Part shown: positions 32,605-40,141 of the stretch, piece by piece
How the letters are laid out: each line of letters opens with the position of its first letter
How positions within the stretch are numbered: the first letter of the stretch is position 1
Translations under genes and position numbers: made by a program
Notes under the pieces: generated by a model
Told to the model about the DNA's origin: nothing
The model's database searches: none
What the model saw: only the letters and a program-made list of their open reading frames with translations
Origin: an uncultured Acidaminococcus sp.
Lineage (GTDB): Bacteria > Bacillota > Negativicutes > Acidaminococcales > Acidaminococcaceae
Assembly (NCBI GenBank): GCA_900315205.1
Contig: OMYF01000016.1
Span: 1-40,141 of the forward strand
Reading direction: 5' to 3'
Length of the DNA: 40,141 bases

Positions 32605-33405
32605 TCATTCCCCTTTTACTGCGATGAGAAGTTTCGAACCCATCAGCAGATAGATCCTGCTCTCAAAACGTGTCATGAATTTTCCCCGGGTCGTATCGAT
32701 GAGCCGCACATCCCTGCAGCCTTCCGCTTCAAGTTCCCGGATAAAGGCTGCCATGTCACCGTAACCCTGGCAGGGCCCCATCAGGTCATGGACGACAAAT
32801 CTGCCGCCTTTTTTAAGGACTCTCAGAGATTCTCTGAGCAGTGCCTGCCGATCGGTTCCCATAATATTATGGTAACAATAGTTGCTCGTCACGGCATCAA
32901 AAGTTTCATCAGGGAAATTGAGTCTCACGGCATTCCCCGGCAGGAACATGACATTATGCACATGTTCAGCCTTTGCGTTGGACCTGCAGAGTGCCCGGCT
33001 GTACTGATACCAGGTCATGGCCCAGGTATCGATACCGATAAAAAATCCTCCGGGATTCCTTTTGGCACAGGCAATCGTCAGCGCACAGGAGCCGCAGCCT
33101 ACATCCAGTCCATGGCCGCCGGGCGGCAGGGTCACATAATCTGCGACTCCCTCGGTAATCTGTCTGGCCAGTCTGCGTCTGCCATGCTCGGAAAAAGCCC
33201 GATGAGCCAGGATACCCCAGGCGGAACAGACAAACATAAAGGCCAGGAACAGGACGGCCACGATGCCGCAGATTTTCTGCAGCCAGTCCATGGCCTGCCA
33301 TGGCGTCTGAAACAGCAGATGGAGGAACAGTCCCGTCAGTGCATCAAGCAGGAAAAAAAGTCCCAGCAGCCGTTCCGGCACCCAGTTTTTATAATCAGGT
33401 TCCAT
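32605..33405 (-). CDS. Membrane-anchored SAM-dependent methyltransferase
   Basis: A 266-residue protein with two N-terminal hydrophobic helices (about residues 12-33 and 44-65) followed by a soluble class I methyltransferase domain. SAM-binding motif I is LDVGCGSCALTIACA (about 100-114), then FFIGIDTW, the acidic FPDETFDAVTSNYCYHNI (about 163-180) and the LRVLKKGGRFVVHDL strand. The anchor suggests a membrane or lipid-linked substrate, for example a quinone or lipid, but none can be named. ATG 33405 follows GGGAGTG; an earlier ATG at 33423 lacks a site. The 18-bp palindrome just upstream and the nearby feoAB suggest metal-dependent expression. It lies about 110 bases upstream of the feoA promoter on the same strand. 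Confidence 0.85.
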   Translation of the reverse strand: MEPDYKNWVPERLLGLFFLLDALTGLFLHLLFQTPWQAMDWLQKICGIVAVLFLAFMFVCSAWGILAHRAFSEHGRRRLARQITEGVADYVTLPPGGHGLDVGCGSCALTIACAKRNPGGFFIGIDTWAMTWYQYSRALCRSNAKAEHVHNVMFLPGNAVRLNFPDETFDAVTSNYCYHNIMGTDRQALLRESLRVLKKGGRFVVHDLMGPCQGYGDMAAFIRELEAEGCRDVRLIDTTRGKFMTRFESRIYLLMGSKLLIAVKGE

Positions 33406-33424
33406 CTGATCACTCCCAATCATA

Positions 33425-33442
33425 TTAGTTAGTCATAGCTAA
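33425..33442. promoter_or_regulatory. Metal-type operator palindrome, methyltransferase gene
   Basis: TTAGTT-N6-AGCTAA, one mismatch from the perfect repeat at the other two sites and with identical spacing, 20 bases before the methyltransferase start codon. Confidence 0.55.
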
Positions 33443-33590
33443 TCATTTTGCAAAAAGAAACCCCCTTTAGCTCACCCGGCAGCAGCTGTGCACTCCCCGG
33501 AAACGGTTCTTTCCATTGACTAAGCCATGATTCTTCCGGCAGGTCCATGCCTGGAGCAGCAGCTCCGTAAACCTGCCTTGTGACGAAGAA

Positions 33591-33621
33591 ATCCCATCCG
33601 GAACAGCAGTCCGGACGGGAT
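33591..33621 (-). terminator. Terminator after the inorganic pyrophosphatase gene
   Basis: A 12-bp stem (33591-33602 with 33610-33621, one G-U pair) with a seven-base loop lies 12 bases after the stop; a short T-rich stretch follows. Confidence 0.65.
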
Positions 33622-33632
33622 CTTTGTATTTC

Positions 33633-34565
33633 TCAGCCTTTGAACGCGTTCGTCAGAGGCGGTACGATTTGTTTCTTTCTGGACAGGACGCCGGGCAGAT
33701 GGAAATGGCCATCCGCTTCAGGTGTTCCAAAGGCTTTGGCCAGGACATCCTGGTTCTTGCCGGCCCAGAGGAGATCGGTCACTTCGGTCATGATATCAGT
33801 GACCATGAGGAGGGACGTATCGGATTCTCCGCCGTCTACCATGTCCTGCAGAGCCTTTTTAAGATCAGCCCACTTGGCTTTGGCTTTTTCGCCGTCCATG
33901 ACATTGACCTGGGCCACCGTCACTTTTCCCTGCGGGAAATCGAATTCCTTCATATCTCCGTGGACGATTTCCTTCGGCGTGCTGCTGTTGATGGCAGAAC
34001 CATGCTGCAGCATATCGAGGGCATATCCTTTGGGATCTTTGATGCCGGCAATCTCAGCCAGTTCACCGGCTGCTTTGCGGTCTGCGTCCGTCGTGGTCGG
34101 AGACTTGAAGTAAAGCGTATCGGAGCTGATGGCAGAAAAGAGCAGGCCTGCATAAGCAGGAGGCAGGGACACGCCGTTCTCCTTAGCCAGCTTGTAGATG
34201 ATGGTCGAGCAGCAGCCGACCGGTTCCACGCGCATATAGAGCGGTGCTGCCGTGGAAAGACCGCCCAGACGGTGATGGTCGATGATTTCCTTGAGATCGG
34301 CATCATCAAGGCCGTCCACAGCCTGGCTCTTTTCATTATGGTCCACGAGGATCAGCTTCTGTCCGGCATCCACTTTGGCAAAGAATGTGGGCGGCTCCAT
34401 CTTGAAGGTATCCAGCACAAACTGTGTCTCTTTGCTGATTTCACCGGCTCTGCCTGCGATGACATCCTCGCCGAGCTGTGTCTTGATATAGGCATAGGTC
34501 AGGGCACAGCAGATGGAGTCCGTATCGGGGCTCTTATGTCCGGTGATAATGGTCTTGTTTTCCAT
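33633..34565 (-). CDS. ppaC: Manganese-dependent inorganic pyrophosphatase (family II)
   Basis: A 310-residue cytoplasmic enzyme that hydrolyses pyrophosphate. It is a DHH-family phosphoesterase: GHKSPDTDS with His10, Asp14 and Asp16, VDHNE with Asp75, and the DHH triad 96-98 supply the two Mn sites. The C-terminal DHHA2-type domain ends with the substrate-binding SRKKQ (about residue 295). Length and motifs are standard. GGAGA lies seven to eight bases before ATG 34565. It follows the COG2509 flavoprotein gene by about 54 bases, with a -10-like TATAAT at 34624-34619 that could give it its own promoter. Confidence 0.96.
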   Translation of the reverse strand: MENKTIITGHKSPDTDSICCALTYAYIKTQLGEDVIAGRAGEISKETQFVLDTFKMEPPTFFAKVDAGQKLILVDHNEKSQAVDGLDDADLKEIIDHHRLGGLSTAAPLYMRVEPVGCCSTIIYKLAKENGVSLPPAYAGLLFSAISSDTLYFKSPTTTDADRKAAGELAEIAGIKDPKGYALDMLQHGSAINSSTPKEIVHGDMKEFDFPQGKVTVAQVNVMDGEKAKAKWADLKKALQDMVDGGESDTSLLMVTDIMTEVTDLLWAGKNQDVLAKAFGTPEADGHFHLPGVLSRKKQIVPPLTNAFKG

Positions 34566-34618
34566 ATAGACATCTCCTTTATTGAATCATAGGGCGTTGC
34601 GTACAAACGAACTATATC

Positions 34619-34624
34619 ATTATA
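34619..34624 (-). promoter_or_regulatory. Possible -10 element for ppaC
   Basis: TATAAT on minus with an upstream TGTGG, overlapping the stop region of the flavoprotein gene. No good -35 is visible. Confidence 0.35.
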
Positions 34625-36221
34625 CCACAGGCGGGGCAAATCTTGCCATAAGACGGCGGCTCTGATGGAACCCATCCAGGGCAGCACTGGTGATGCCGCC
34701 GGCATACCCCGCTCCTTCCCCGCAGGGATAAAGGCCGCGGCACGTAAGGGACTGCCCGCTCTCATCACGGACGATCCGGACCGGTGCGGAAGTCCTCGTC
34801 TCCACACCGATCATGAGTCCTTCCCGGCTGAACCCGGGAAGGCGTCTTTCGAAATCGGACAGGCCGTGTTCCAGGGCCAGACTTACGAAATCAGGCAGGA
34901 CGGTACGCAGAGATGCGGCCACAAGTCCCGGCCGATAGGAAGGTGTAAAGGACACGGCAAGATCCGGTGCCGCATGGTCCATGAAGCTCCGCGATGACTG
35001 GGCCGGCGCCCGGTAATCTCTGCTGATATTGTAGGCCAGGGCTTCATAGCGGCGCTGGAATTCCATGCCTCCCAGAGGCCCGGACGGGAAATCCTCCGGT
35101 CCCACATTGACGACTATGGCACTGTTGGCAAGGCCCGTATCCCGTTTGAAAGGGCTCATGCCATTCACGACGAGCCCTCCCTGCTCCGAAGCGGATGCCA
35201 CGACCTGCCCGCCCGGGCACATGCAGAAAGAATAGACGGCCCGCCCGGACTGGGGATCATGGTAAACGAGAGCGTAATCCGCGGCGCCCAGTTTGGGATG
35301 ATCCGCAAAAGGGCCGTACTGGGCCCGGTTGATGAGGGTCTGTTCATGCTCGATCCGCACGCCTACGGCAAAGTTCTTGGCTTCCAGGCGGATGCCCCGC
35401 GTCAGGAGTGTGCAGTACGTATCGCGCGCGCTGTGGCCGCAGGCCAGGATCAGGGCATTGACAGCCACTTTCTCCCTGCCGTTCAGTGTCACACCGCTGA
35501 GCCCGCGTTCCAGGTCGACGGCAAAGTCCGTGACCTGGGTCTCATAGCGCACTTCCCCGCCATACCGTTTGATCATGCCGATGAGGCCTGCCACCATCAG
35601 ACGCAGCTTGTCCGTTCCCACATGGGGTTTCTGCTCTGTCAGGATTTCTTTCGGCGCACCGGCAGCCACAAAGGTTTTGAGGATATGGGAGATGACCGGA
35701 TCGTTGACGCGCGTCGTCAGCTTGCCGTCGGAAAAAGTTCCGGCACCGCCGGCTCCGAACTGGACGTTGCTCACAGGATCCAGTTTTCCCGTGCGCCAGA
35801 ACTGTTCCACATCCTTTATGCGGTGCTGCAGATCCCGTCCCCGTTCCACCACGATGGGGCGGTAGCCAAAGCGGGCCAGTTCCAGTGCGGCCATGAGGCC
35901 TCCGGGCCCCAGGCCGACCACCAGCGGTCGTCCGGCAAGGATTTCTCTCCCGAAAACAGGGTCCGGCAGCGGAGTATCTTTCCAGCGTTCGACGAGTTTC
36001 TGCTTCAGCAGATGCTGCACTTCGCGGTCTCCCAGCTGCAGATCCAGCAGGAGATGGCAGACGAAGCAGATGTTGTTTTTGCGGCGGGCATCGACGGCCT
36101 TGCGCAGCACCTGCACCCGGGCAATGCGAGACTCGGAAACATGGAGTTTCCGAGCCGCGATTTGTTTCAATGTATGGGTACTGTCAAGCCCCACACGTAC
36201 ATTATTGAGTCTTACGATCAT
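34620..36221 (-). CDS. COG2509-type FAD-dependent oxidoreductase
   Basis: A 533-residue flavoprotein of the uncharacterised COG2509 group. The first 90 residues form a small domain with basic residues (RKLHVSESRIARVQVLRK). The FAD-binding dinucleotide motif is VVGLGPGGLMAALELARFG (about residues 100-118), followed by VVERG, FGAGGAGTFSDGKLTTR, the CGHSARDTY segment and a C-terminal YPCGEGAGYAGGITSAALDG, which binds the flavin diphosphate. The substrate is unknown; relatives are often encoded beside cdaA/cdaR/glmM, as here. ATG 36221 lies 20 bases inside the cdaR gene with no clear ribosome site, so translation probably depends on cdaR. Confidence 0.88.
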   Translation of the reverse strand: MIVRLNNVRVGLDSTHTLKQIAARKLHVSESRIARVQVLRKAVDARRKNNICFVCHLLLDLQLGDREVQHLLKQKLVERWKDTPLPDPVFGREILAGRPLVVGLGPGGLMAALELARFGYRPIVVERGRDLQHRIKDVEQFWRTGKLDPVSNVQFGAGGAGTFSDGKLTTRVNDPVISHILKTFVAAGAPKEILTEQKPHVGTDKLRLMVAGLIGMIKRYGGEVRYETQVTDFAVDLERGLSGVTLNGREKVAVNALILACGHSARDTYCTLLTRGIRLEAKNFAVGVRIEHEQTLINRAQYGPFADHPKLGAADYALVYHDPQSGRAVYSFCMCPGGQVVASASEQGGLVVNGMSPFKRDTGLANSAIVVNVGPEDFPSGPLGGMEFQRRYEALAYNISRDYRAPAQSSRSFMDHAAPDLAVSFTPSYRPGLVAASLRTVLPDFVSLALEHGLSDFERRLPGFSREGLMIGVETRTSAPVRIVRDESGQSLTCRGLYPCGEGAGYAGGITSAALDGFHQSRRLMARFAPPVV

Positions 36222-37155
36222 TATTGGGTTCCACTTTCTTTACCTTGATCTCAACGAGGACACTGTGTGTTTCCGCCATGACCTGATCCGGGATCTGGAG
36301 CGGCATCTTGAGTTCCACCGAGTCAGAGATATTATCCAGGATGATGGGTGCCGTCTCGATCTCCGTGATCTGGCCCAGCACCTTGGGATCGGCTGTCAGT
36401 TTGACGGAGGACGGTGTGATCTTCGTATCGGTCAGCGTGAAGCCGCCGGGCAGCTTGCCTGACAAATTGGCTTTGATCGGGAATTCATTGGTGCCGAGCT
36501 GTCTGACAATGGTCACTGCCGTCCTGACCTTGGCCGGTGTCACCTTGATGTCATACATTTCGCGGCCGCTGCGGTCGACAGCCACCGCTGTCGCCTCCGT
36601 CTCAAAGTCCTTGTCATGGTTGCTGATATCGACCATGACGATGACCTTTTCCACCGCATCGATCCGTTCTCCGGCACCGCGGATGGTAACGGTGTTCGGA
36701 GTCATTTCCATCTTGCTTACAGTCACGCCGCTGTGCGGCACGCCGACGATGCGGGCCTCGATCTTGGCGTTTTTCGTAGCCATGACATCGGTCTCCAGCT
36801 GGAGCAGGCTCGGAGAAATTTCCGTAATCTCACCGGAACGCGTCGAAGCCATCACGTTATAGGTACTGCGTCCCTTGGGAGCATCCGTGAAATCGATATA
36901 GGCCGTCACATCCGAATTCCGCAGAGATGCGATCTGGGACCGGGTGCCGCTGACCTTTACATTGACCGAATCGGGCAGATCCTTGACCATCATGTTTTCC
37001 TGCAGGTTGAGCGCGGTCAGGGGTACGGTGAAGGAACGCGTCGTAATGGGATTCTGTTCGTTCATGACATAGACCCAGAGGATGCATGCCACCACAATCG
37101 CCATGATCCGGGCAAACCAGGAATTATTATTCTTCGGAGGAGTGTTTCTTAACAC
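36202..37155 (-). CDS. cdaR: YbbR-domain regulator of diadenylate cyclase (CdaR)
   Basis: A 317-residue membrane-anchored protein. After a short cytoplasmic tail comes one transmembrane helix (FARIMAIVVACILWVYVM, about residues 14-31), then extracytoplasmic YbbR repeats, beta-rich units with patterns like KDLPDSVNVKVSG and KLPGGFTLTDTKITPSSVKL. CdaR binds and tunes the c-di-AMP cyclase CdaA. The start is GTG 37155 with AGGAGG eight bases upstream; it overlaps cdaA by 29 bases, as in many Firmicutes. A longer frame to 37197 lacks a site. Confidence 0.92.
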   Translation of the reverse strand: MLRNTPPKNNNSWFARIMAIVVACILWVYVMNEQNPITTRSFTVPLTALNLQENMMVKDLPDSVNVKVSGTRSQIASLRNSDVTAYIDFTDAPKGRSTYNVMASTRSGEITEISPSLLQLETDVMATKNAKIEARIVGVPHSGVTVSKMEMTPNTVTIRGAGERIDAVEKVIVMVDISNHDKDFETEATAVAVDRSGREMYDIKVTPAKVRTAVTIVRQLGTNEFPIKANLSGKLPGGFTLTDTKITPSSVKLTADPKVLGQITEIETAPIILDNISDSVELKMPLQIPDQVMAETHSVLVEIKVKKVEPNNDRKTQ

Positions 37156-38008
37156 TGTCCCCACCTCCTTCCTGATCCTTACGGTGCCGCAGGGCATTGA
37201 AGCGGACCTTGAGGCTGTCCTTCCAGTTCAGCATGGGCTGTTTCATGACAGGCCGCAGCAGGTCTTTCACATCATTGTGGGTCAGATAGCGCTGCAGGGC
37301 TCCGCCCCGGGCCATGGAGACAGCCCCTGTTTCCTCGCTGACGACGAGGATCAGGGCATCGGTCTGCTCGGAAAGGCCAATGGCCGCGCGGTGCCGCGTC
37401 CCGAGCTCCTGGTTCAGGTTGCGTGCCTCCGTGAGCGGCAAAAGGCAGCTTGCCGCGGCAATCCTGTCTCCGCGGATGATCACGGCTCCGTCATGGAGCG
37501 GCGTATTGGGAATGAAGATATTTTCAAAAAGGGCTGTGCTGATGATCCCATCGATCTGGACACCGGTCTCGATGTAATCGTCGAGGCCCGTTTCACGTTC
37601 AAAAACGATGAGCGCGCCGATTTTGTTCCGGCTCAGGTCATCCGCCGTCGTGGCGACCGCTTCTAGCATGTTCTCGATCTGAGTCTCATTGAGGACCGTA
37701 CTCCTGCGGAACAGCTTGCCCCGGCCGATCTGCTCCAGTGCCCGCCGCAGTTCGGGCTGGAAGACAATGGGCAGTGCGAACATGACAATGGTCATGAATT
37801 TTTCAAGCAGCCAGTTGATGACATACAGGTTGAGCCATTTGCTGACGAGCATGATGACAAGCAGCATGAGCAGCCCTTTGACAAGGGATGCGGCCCGCGT
37901 ATTCTTCAGGATCTGGTAAATTTTATTCAGGAAAAACGCAACCACCAGGATGTCCACGACATCCAGGAACGTGATGGTCCGAATCAAATCCAAAATATGT
38001 CCACCCAC
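37127..38008 (-). CDS. cdaA: Diadenylate cyclase CdaA
   Basis: A 293-residue membrane enzyme that makes c-di-AMP from two ATP, a messenger controlling potassium and osmolyte balance and wall homeostasis. Three N-terminal helices (about residues 10-85) precede the DAC domain, whose active-site motifs DGA (173-175, LHDGAVII) and GTRHRAA (203-209) are intact. The C-terminal tail is charged. The start is GTG 38008 with GGAGG seven bases upstream. It heads the cdaA-cdaR-COG2509 operon from its own promoter at 38063-38092. Confidence 0.95.
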   Translation of the reverse strand: MGGHILDLIRTITFLDVVDILVVAFFLNKIYQILKNTRAASLVKGLLMLLVIMLVSKWLNLYVINWLLEKFMTIVMFALPIVFQPELRRALEQIGRGKLFRRSTVLNETQIENMLEAVATTADDLSRNKIGALIVFERETGLDDYIETGVQIDGIISTALFENIFIPNTPLHDGAVIIRGDRIAAASCLLPLTEARNLNQELGTRHRAAIGLSEQTDALILVVSEETGAVSMARGGALQRYLTHNDVKDLLRPVMKQPMLNWKDSLKVRFNALRHRKDQEGGGDSVKKHSSEE

Positions 38009-38062
38009 GACTTTTCCTCCTATTCAAGACTCAAGACGGTTCAGGAAAGAGTCCATGTGGAT

Positions 38063-38092
38063 ATTATACTCAAAAAAAGGGGGCCTTGTCAC
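38063..38092 (-). promoter_or_regulatory. Promoter of cdaA
   Basis: GTGACA (38092-38087) and consensus TATAAT (38068-38063) are 18 bases apart on minus, 54 bases before the GTG start. Confidence 0.65.
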
Positions 38093-38097
38093 GTCCT

Positions 38098-38132
38098 CCG
38101 GCAGAACGTCCCAGAAATGTCACTTCTGCCGG
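38098..38132. repeat. Inverted repeat between the cdaA and M20 hydrolase genes
   Basis: CCGGCAGAA (38098-38106) and TTCTGCCGG (38124-38132) form a 9-bp arm pair just upstream of the cdaA -35 box. It could be an operator or a hairpin; there is no T-tract. Confidence 0.35.
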
Positions 38133-38198
38133 GACGGCCCCGCCCTGCAGGGAGCTCTGAAAGAGCGGCCGCCTGCGGCAGCAGACCGCGGCCCGATA

Positions 38199-38207
38199 TG
38201 CTATAAT
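38199..38207 (+). promoter_or_regulatory. Extended -10 promoter of the M20 hydrolase gene
   Basis: TG-n-TATAAT on plus with no clear -35, about 115 bases before the start codon; the extended -10 can compensate for the weak -35. Confidence 0.5.
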
Positions 38208-38320
38208 GGTGCCGGTACGGCGTTCCTGTCTCCGGCCGGACAGTGGCTGCCATCCCTCTGGGACTGCTGCCTCAGACAGCAATTCCTTCTGCACATTTTC
38301 AAATGAGAAAGGATCGATTT

Positions 38321-39580
38321 ATGGATATTCTGGCACTTTGCAGGGAAATGTTTCCCGAGACGGTGCGGCTGCGCCGTCATTTTCATGAAAATCCGGAACT
38401 CAGCAATGTGGAATACAACACAATTGCCTTTCTGGAATCGTATCTGAAAGATCTTGGCATTGCCGTGACGAATGTCCCTGACGGCGGTCTCATCGGCGTC
38501 ATCGACAGCGGCAGACCCGGCAGGACCCTCCTGCTGCGTGCCGACACGGATGCGCTGCCCATCGCGGAAAGCCCGCAGAACCTCAAAGGCCCCAAATGCT
38601 GCCTGTCCAGAGTTCCCGGGATTTCCCATGCCTGCGGCCATGATGCCCATATGGCCATGCTGCTGACAGCAGCCCGTCTGCTGAACAGCCACAAAGATGC
38701 CTTTGCGGGCAAAGCCGTCCTCTGCTTTGAACGGGGCGAAGAAAACAACGGTGATATCGTCAACCTGCTGCCCTGGATCGTCCGCCGGTCCGGGCTCAGC
38801 ATCGACGGCTGCTACGCCACGCACGTGCGCTGGGATATGCCCGCCGGCAAAGTTTCCATCATGCCGGGCAGCGTCATGGCGGGCGGCATTTCCTTTACCA
38901 TCGAGATCGACGGTACCGCCGGGCACGGTGCCCGTCCGGACTTGGCCAACAGTCCGATCGACTGCTTTACCGCTCTGTACGAAGAGCTGAATTCCTTCCG
39001 GGGGCGCCGGGTCGGACCGTTTGAATGCCTTACTTTTTCCCTCGGCTATCTCCATGCCGGTGACGACAAATACAACATCATCCCGGACAAGCTGACTTTT
39101 GGCGGTACAGCCCGGTTCTTCAGCTACGAAAAAGCCGGCCGTCCCTTCGAAGCGTTCTTTTTGGACGCTCTGGACCGCATCACCGCACTCCATGGCTGCT
39201 CCTATAAGATCCTGCAAATGCCAAAGGCGCTTTACGAGGCACGGAATGATCCTGCCTGTGCCGAACTGGGCCGTGCGGCACTCCTGAAAGATTTCGGCCC
39301 CGGCTGCCTCTATGATCCCGAACCCTGGATGGCTTCGGAAAGCTTCGCCCTGTTCGAGCGGCTCTACCCGGGAGTCCTCGCCTTTACAGGCATCGGAAAT
39401 CCCGAGCTTGGCTGCGGGGCCAACCATCATACGCCTGAATTCGATATCGATGAAAAGGGGATGATCATGGGGGCCGCCATGGCGGTCAGCTATACCCTAG
39501 CCTTCCTGAATACCGACTTTAAAACAGACTTCGTCCCGACGGAAGAGCCTGTGGAGGAACTGGTCAAAAGGAATGTCTGA
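38321..39580 (+). CDS. M20-family amidohydrolase/peptidase
   Basis: A 419-residue zinc-dependent hydrolase of the M20D type (IAA-amino acid hydrolase, N-acyl amino acid deacylase and related enzymes). It opens with RRHFHENPELSNVEYNT; the first metal region is RADTDALP (about residues 73-80), the next HACGHDAHMAMLL (about 103-115), the catalytic glutamate is in ERGEENNGD (Glu140) where QPAEE is more usual, then ATHVRWDMPAG and the final histidine in GANHHTPEF. The dimerisation lid lies between (about 180-290). AAAGGA lies seven bases before ATG 38321. A likely role is to free amino acids from N-acyl or amide forms; the substrate is not identifiable. It stands alone between its promoter and a strong terminator. 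Confidence 0.9.
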   Translation: MDILALCREMFPETVRLRRHFHENPELSNVEYNTIAFLESYLKDLGIAVTNVPDGGLIGVIDSGRPGRTLLLRADTDALPIAESPQNLKGPKCCLSRVPGISHACGHDAHMAMLLTAARLLNSHKDAFAGKAVLCFERGEENNGDIVNLLPWIVRRSGLSIDGCYATHVRWDMPAGKVSIMPGSVMAGGISFTIEIDGTAGHGARPDLANSPIDCFTALYEELNSFRGRRVGPFECLTFSLGYLHAGDDKYNIIPDKLTFGGTARFFSYEKAGRPFEAFFLDALDRITALHGCSYKILQMPKALYEARNDPACAELGRAALLKDFGPGCLYDPEPWMASESFALFERLYPGVLAFTGIGNPELGCGANHHTPEFDIDEKGMIMGAAMAVSYTLAFLNTDFKTDFVPTEEPVEELVKRNV

Positions 39581-39672
39581 GAGACCGGTCCGCCCCGGTC
39601 AAAGGACGCGGAACCCTGCGGCAGCAGGGGCCGGCGCCCGCATAAAGCTGCCGCACCGCAAGACGTCCATAA

Positions 39673-39720
39673 AAAACGGAGCTGTGAAAAACGAGCAATC
39701 ATTTTTCACAGCTCCGTTTT
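39673..39720. terminator. Bidirectional terminator between M20 hydrolase and HMA genes
   Basis: A perfect 19-bp inverted repeat (39673-39691 with 39702-39720) with a ten-base loop and A/T tracts on both flanks, placed between convergent genes. Confidence 0.9.
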
Positions 39721-39735
39721 ATTTATTTCCGGATC

Positions 39736-40141
39736 TCACTGCAGTTCGTATCCGGCTTTGCTGACGGCATCCCGGACATCTGCCAGGGGCAGCTTGCCCG
39801 TATAGGTCACTTTGACGGAATCCTTAGTGTGATCCGCCTCGGCTTTCTGGATCCCCGGCAGGGCTTCCAGTGCCTTCTTGACACGCCCTTCGCAGTGGGC
39901 GCACATCATGCCTTTTACCGTAAGGGTCGTTTCCTCAGTCTGCGGAGCATCGGCGGTGCCCGCATACTCATAGCCCGCCTTCGTCACAGCCTCCCGGACC
40001 GCGCTTTCAGCAAGAGGTGCAGCCGACCATACGGCAGCTTCCCCTTTCGTATGGTCCGCCCGGGCTTCTGTCACACCGGGCAGTGCCTCCAGCGCTTTTT
40101 TGACACGGCCCTCGCAGTGGGCACACATCATGCCTTTCACC
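39736..40141 (-). CDS. Tandem HMA metal-binding domains, C-terminal part of a larger protein
   Basis: The frame is open at the right edge and ends at 39736, so the 5' part is missing. What remains is two heavy-metal-associated domains of about 67 residues, each with the copper-binding GMMCAHC motif. The first 21 residues of the two copies are almost identical (KGMMCAHCEGRVKKALEALPG), pointing to a recent internal duplication, while the rest differs. HMA domains usually stand at the N-terminus of P1B-type copper ATPases, but many Firmicutes CopA proteins carry them at the C-terminus; alternatively this is a separate copper chaperone with several domains. The gene symbol is left open because the ATPase core is not visible. 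Confidence 0.8.
   Translation of the reverse strand, partial: VKGMMCAHCEGRVKKALEALPGVTEARADHTKGEAAVWSAAPLAESAVREAVTKAGYEYAGTADAPQTEETTLTVKGMMCAHCEGRVKKALEALPGIQKAEADHTKDSVKVTYTGKLPLADVRDAVSKAGYELQ

Noticed and set aside
38201..39430. 409-codon minus-strand open frame
   Set aside because: Antisense to the M20 hydrolase, whose plus-strand frame carries intact metal-binding motifs and a ribosome site.
1..40141. CRISPR arrays, insertion sequences, prophage, tRNA or rRNA genes
   Set aside because: No regularly spaced repeats, transposase or integrase motifs, or tRNA/rRNA cores were seen on either strand.

Overview
The window looks like chromosome of an anaerobic, amino-acid-fermenting Negativicute, probably Acidaminococcus or a close relative. 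This is inferred from gene content, not from a marker gene. It carries pyruvate:ferredoxin oxidoreductase, a butyryl-CoA:acetate-type CoA-transferase, a GltS sodium/glutamate symporter, threonine dehydratase, FeoAB, a CdaA/CdaR pair and a polyamine cluster with the carboxynorspermidine route. GC content is moderate to high. Nearly all genes lie on the minus strand; only the LysR regulator, RidA and the M20 hydrolase lie on plus. I saw no tRNA, rRNA, CRISPR array, insertion sequence or prophage gene.

Layout. 1-3.7 kb: a FecBCD/BtuFCD-type metal-chelate uptake operon whose binding-protein gene has a frameshift, followed by an exporter-type ABC protein cut by the window edge. 4.25-10.9 kb: a carboxylate-metabolism island (2-hydroxyacid dehydrogenase, RraA-like protein, GltS, SLC13-type permease, DUF6282 hydrolase) read divergently from a LysR regulator. 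11-14.3 kb: a CoA-transferase, a TIGR04076 protein with a YheO-type regulator, and RidA. 14.9-21.1 kb: PFOR, threonine dehydratase and a dicarboxylate/amino-acid symporter, a plausible threonine/serine fermentation set. 21.5-23.6 kb: a compact group of flavin-reductase-like, AlkD-like and metallophosphoesterase genes. 23.8-29.6 kb: speA-speE-speB-CASDH-nspC, taking arginine to putrescine to spermidine. 30.1-33.4 kb: FeoAB and a membrane-anchored methyltransferase. 33.6-38.0 kb: Mn-type inorganic pyrophosphatase, a COG2509 flavoprotein, CdaR and CdaA (c-di-AMP synthesis). 38.3-39.6 kb: an M20 amidohydrolase. The right edge holds tandem HMA metal-binding domains, probably the C-terminus of a copper ATPase.

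Two regulatory observations stand out. First, arginine decarboxylase is preceded by a leader of about 330 nt, starting at a near-consensus promoter, built of many consecutive hairpins and ending in an intrinsic terminator just before the start codon. It matches no riboswitch class I can recognise by eye and is the best candidate for an undescribed element here. Second, an 18-bp inverted repeat, TTAGTT-N6-AACTAA, lies at three promoters or leaders (chelate uptake, feoAB, methyltransferase), which points to a shared metal-responsive regulon. All functional statements rest on motif recognition by eye; no database search was run.
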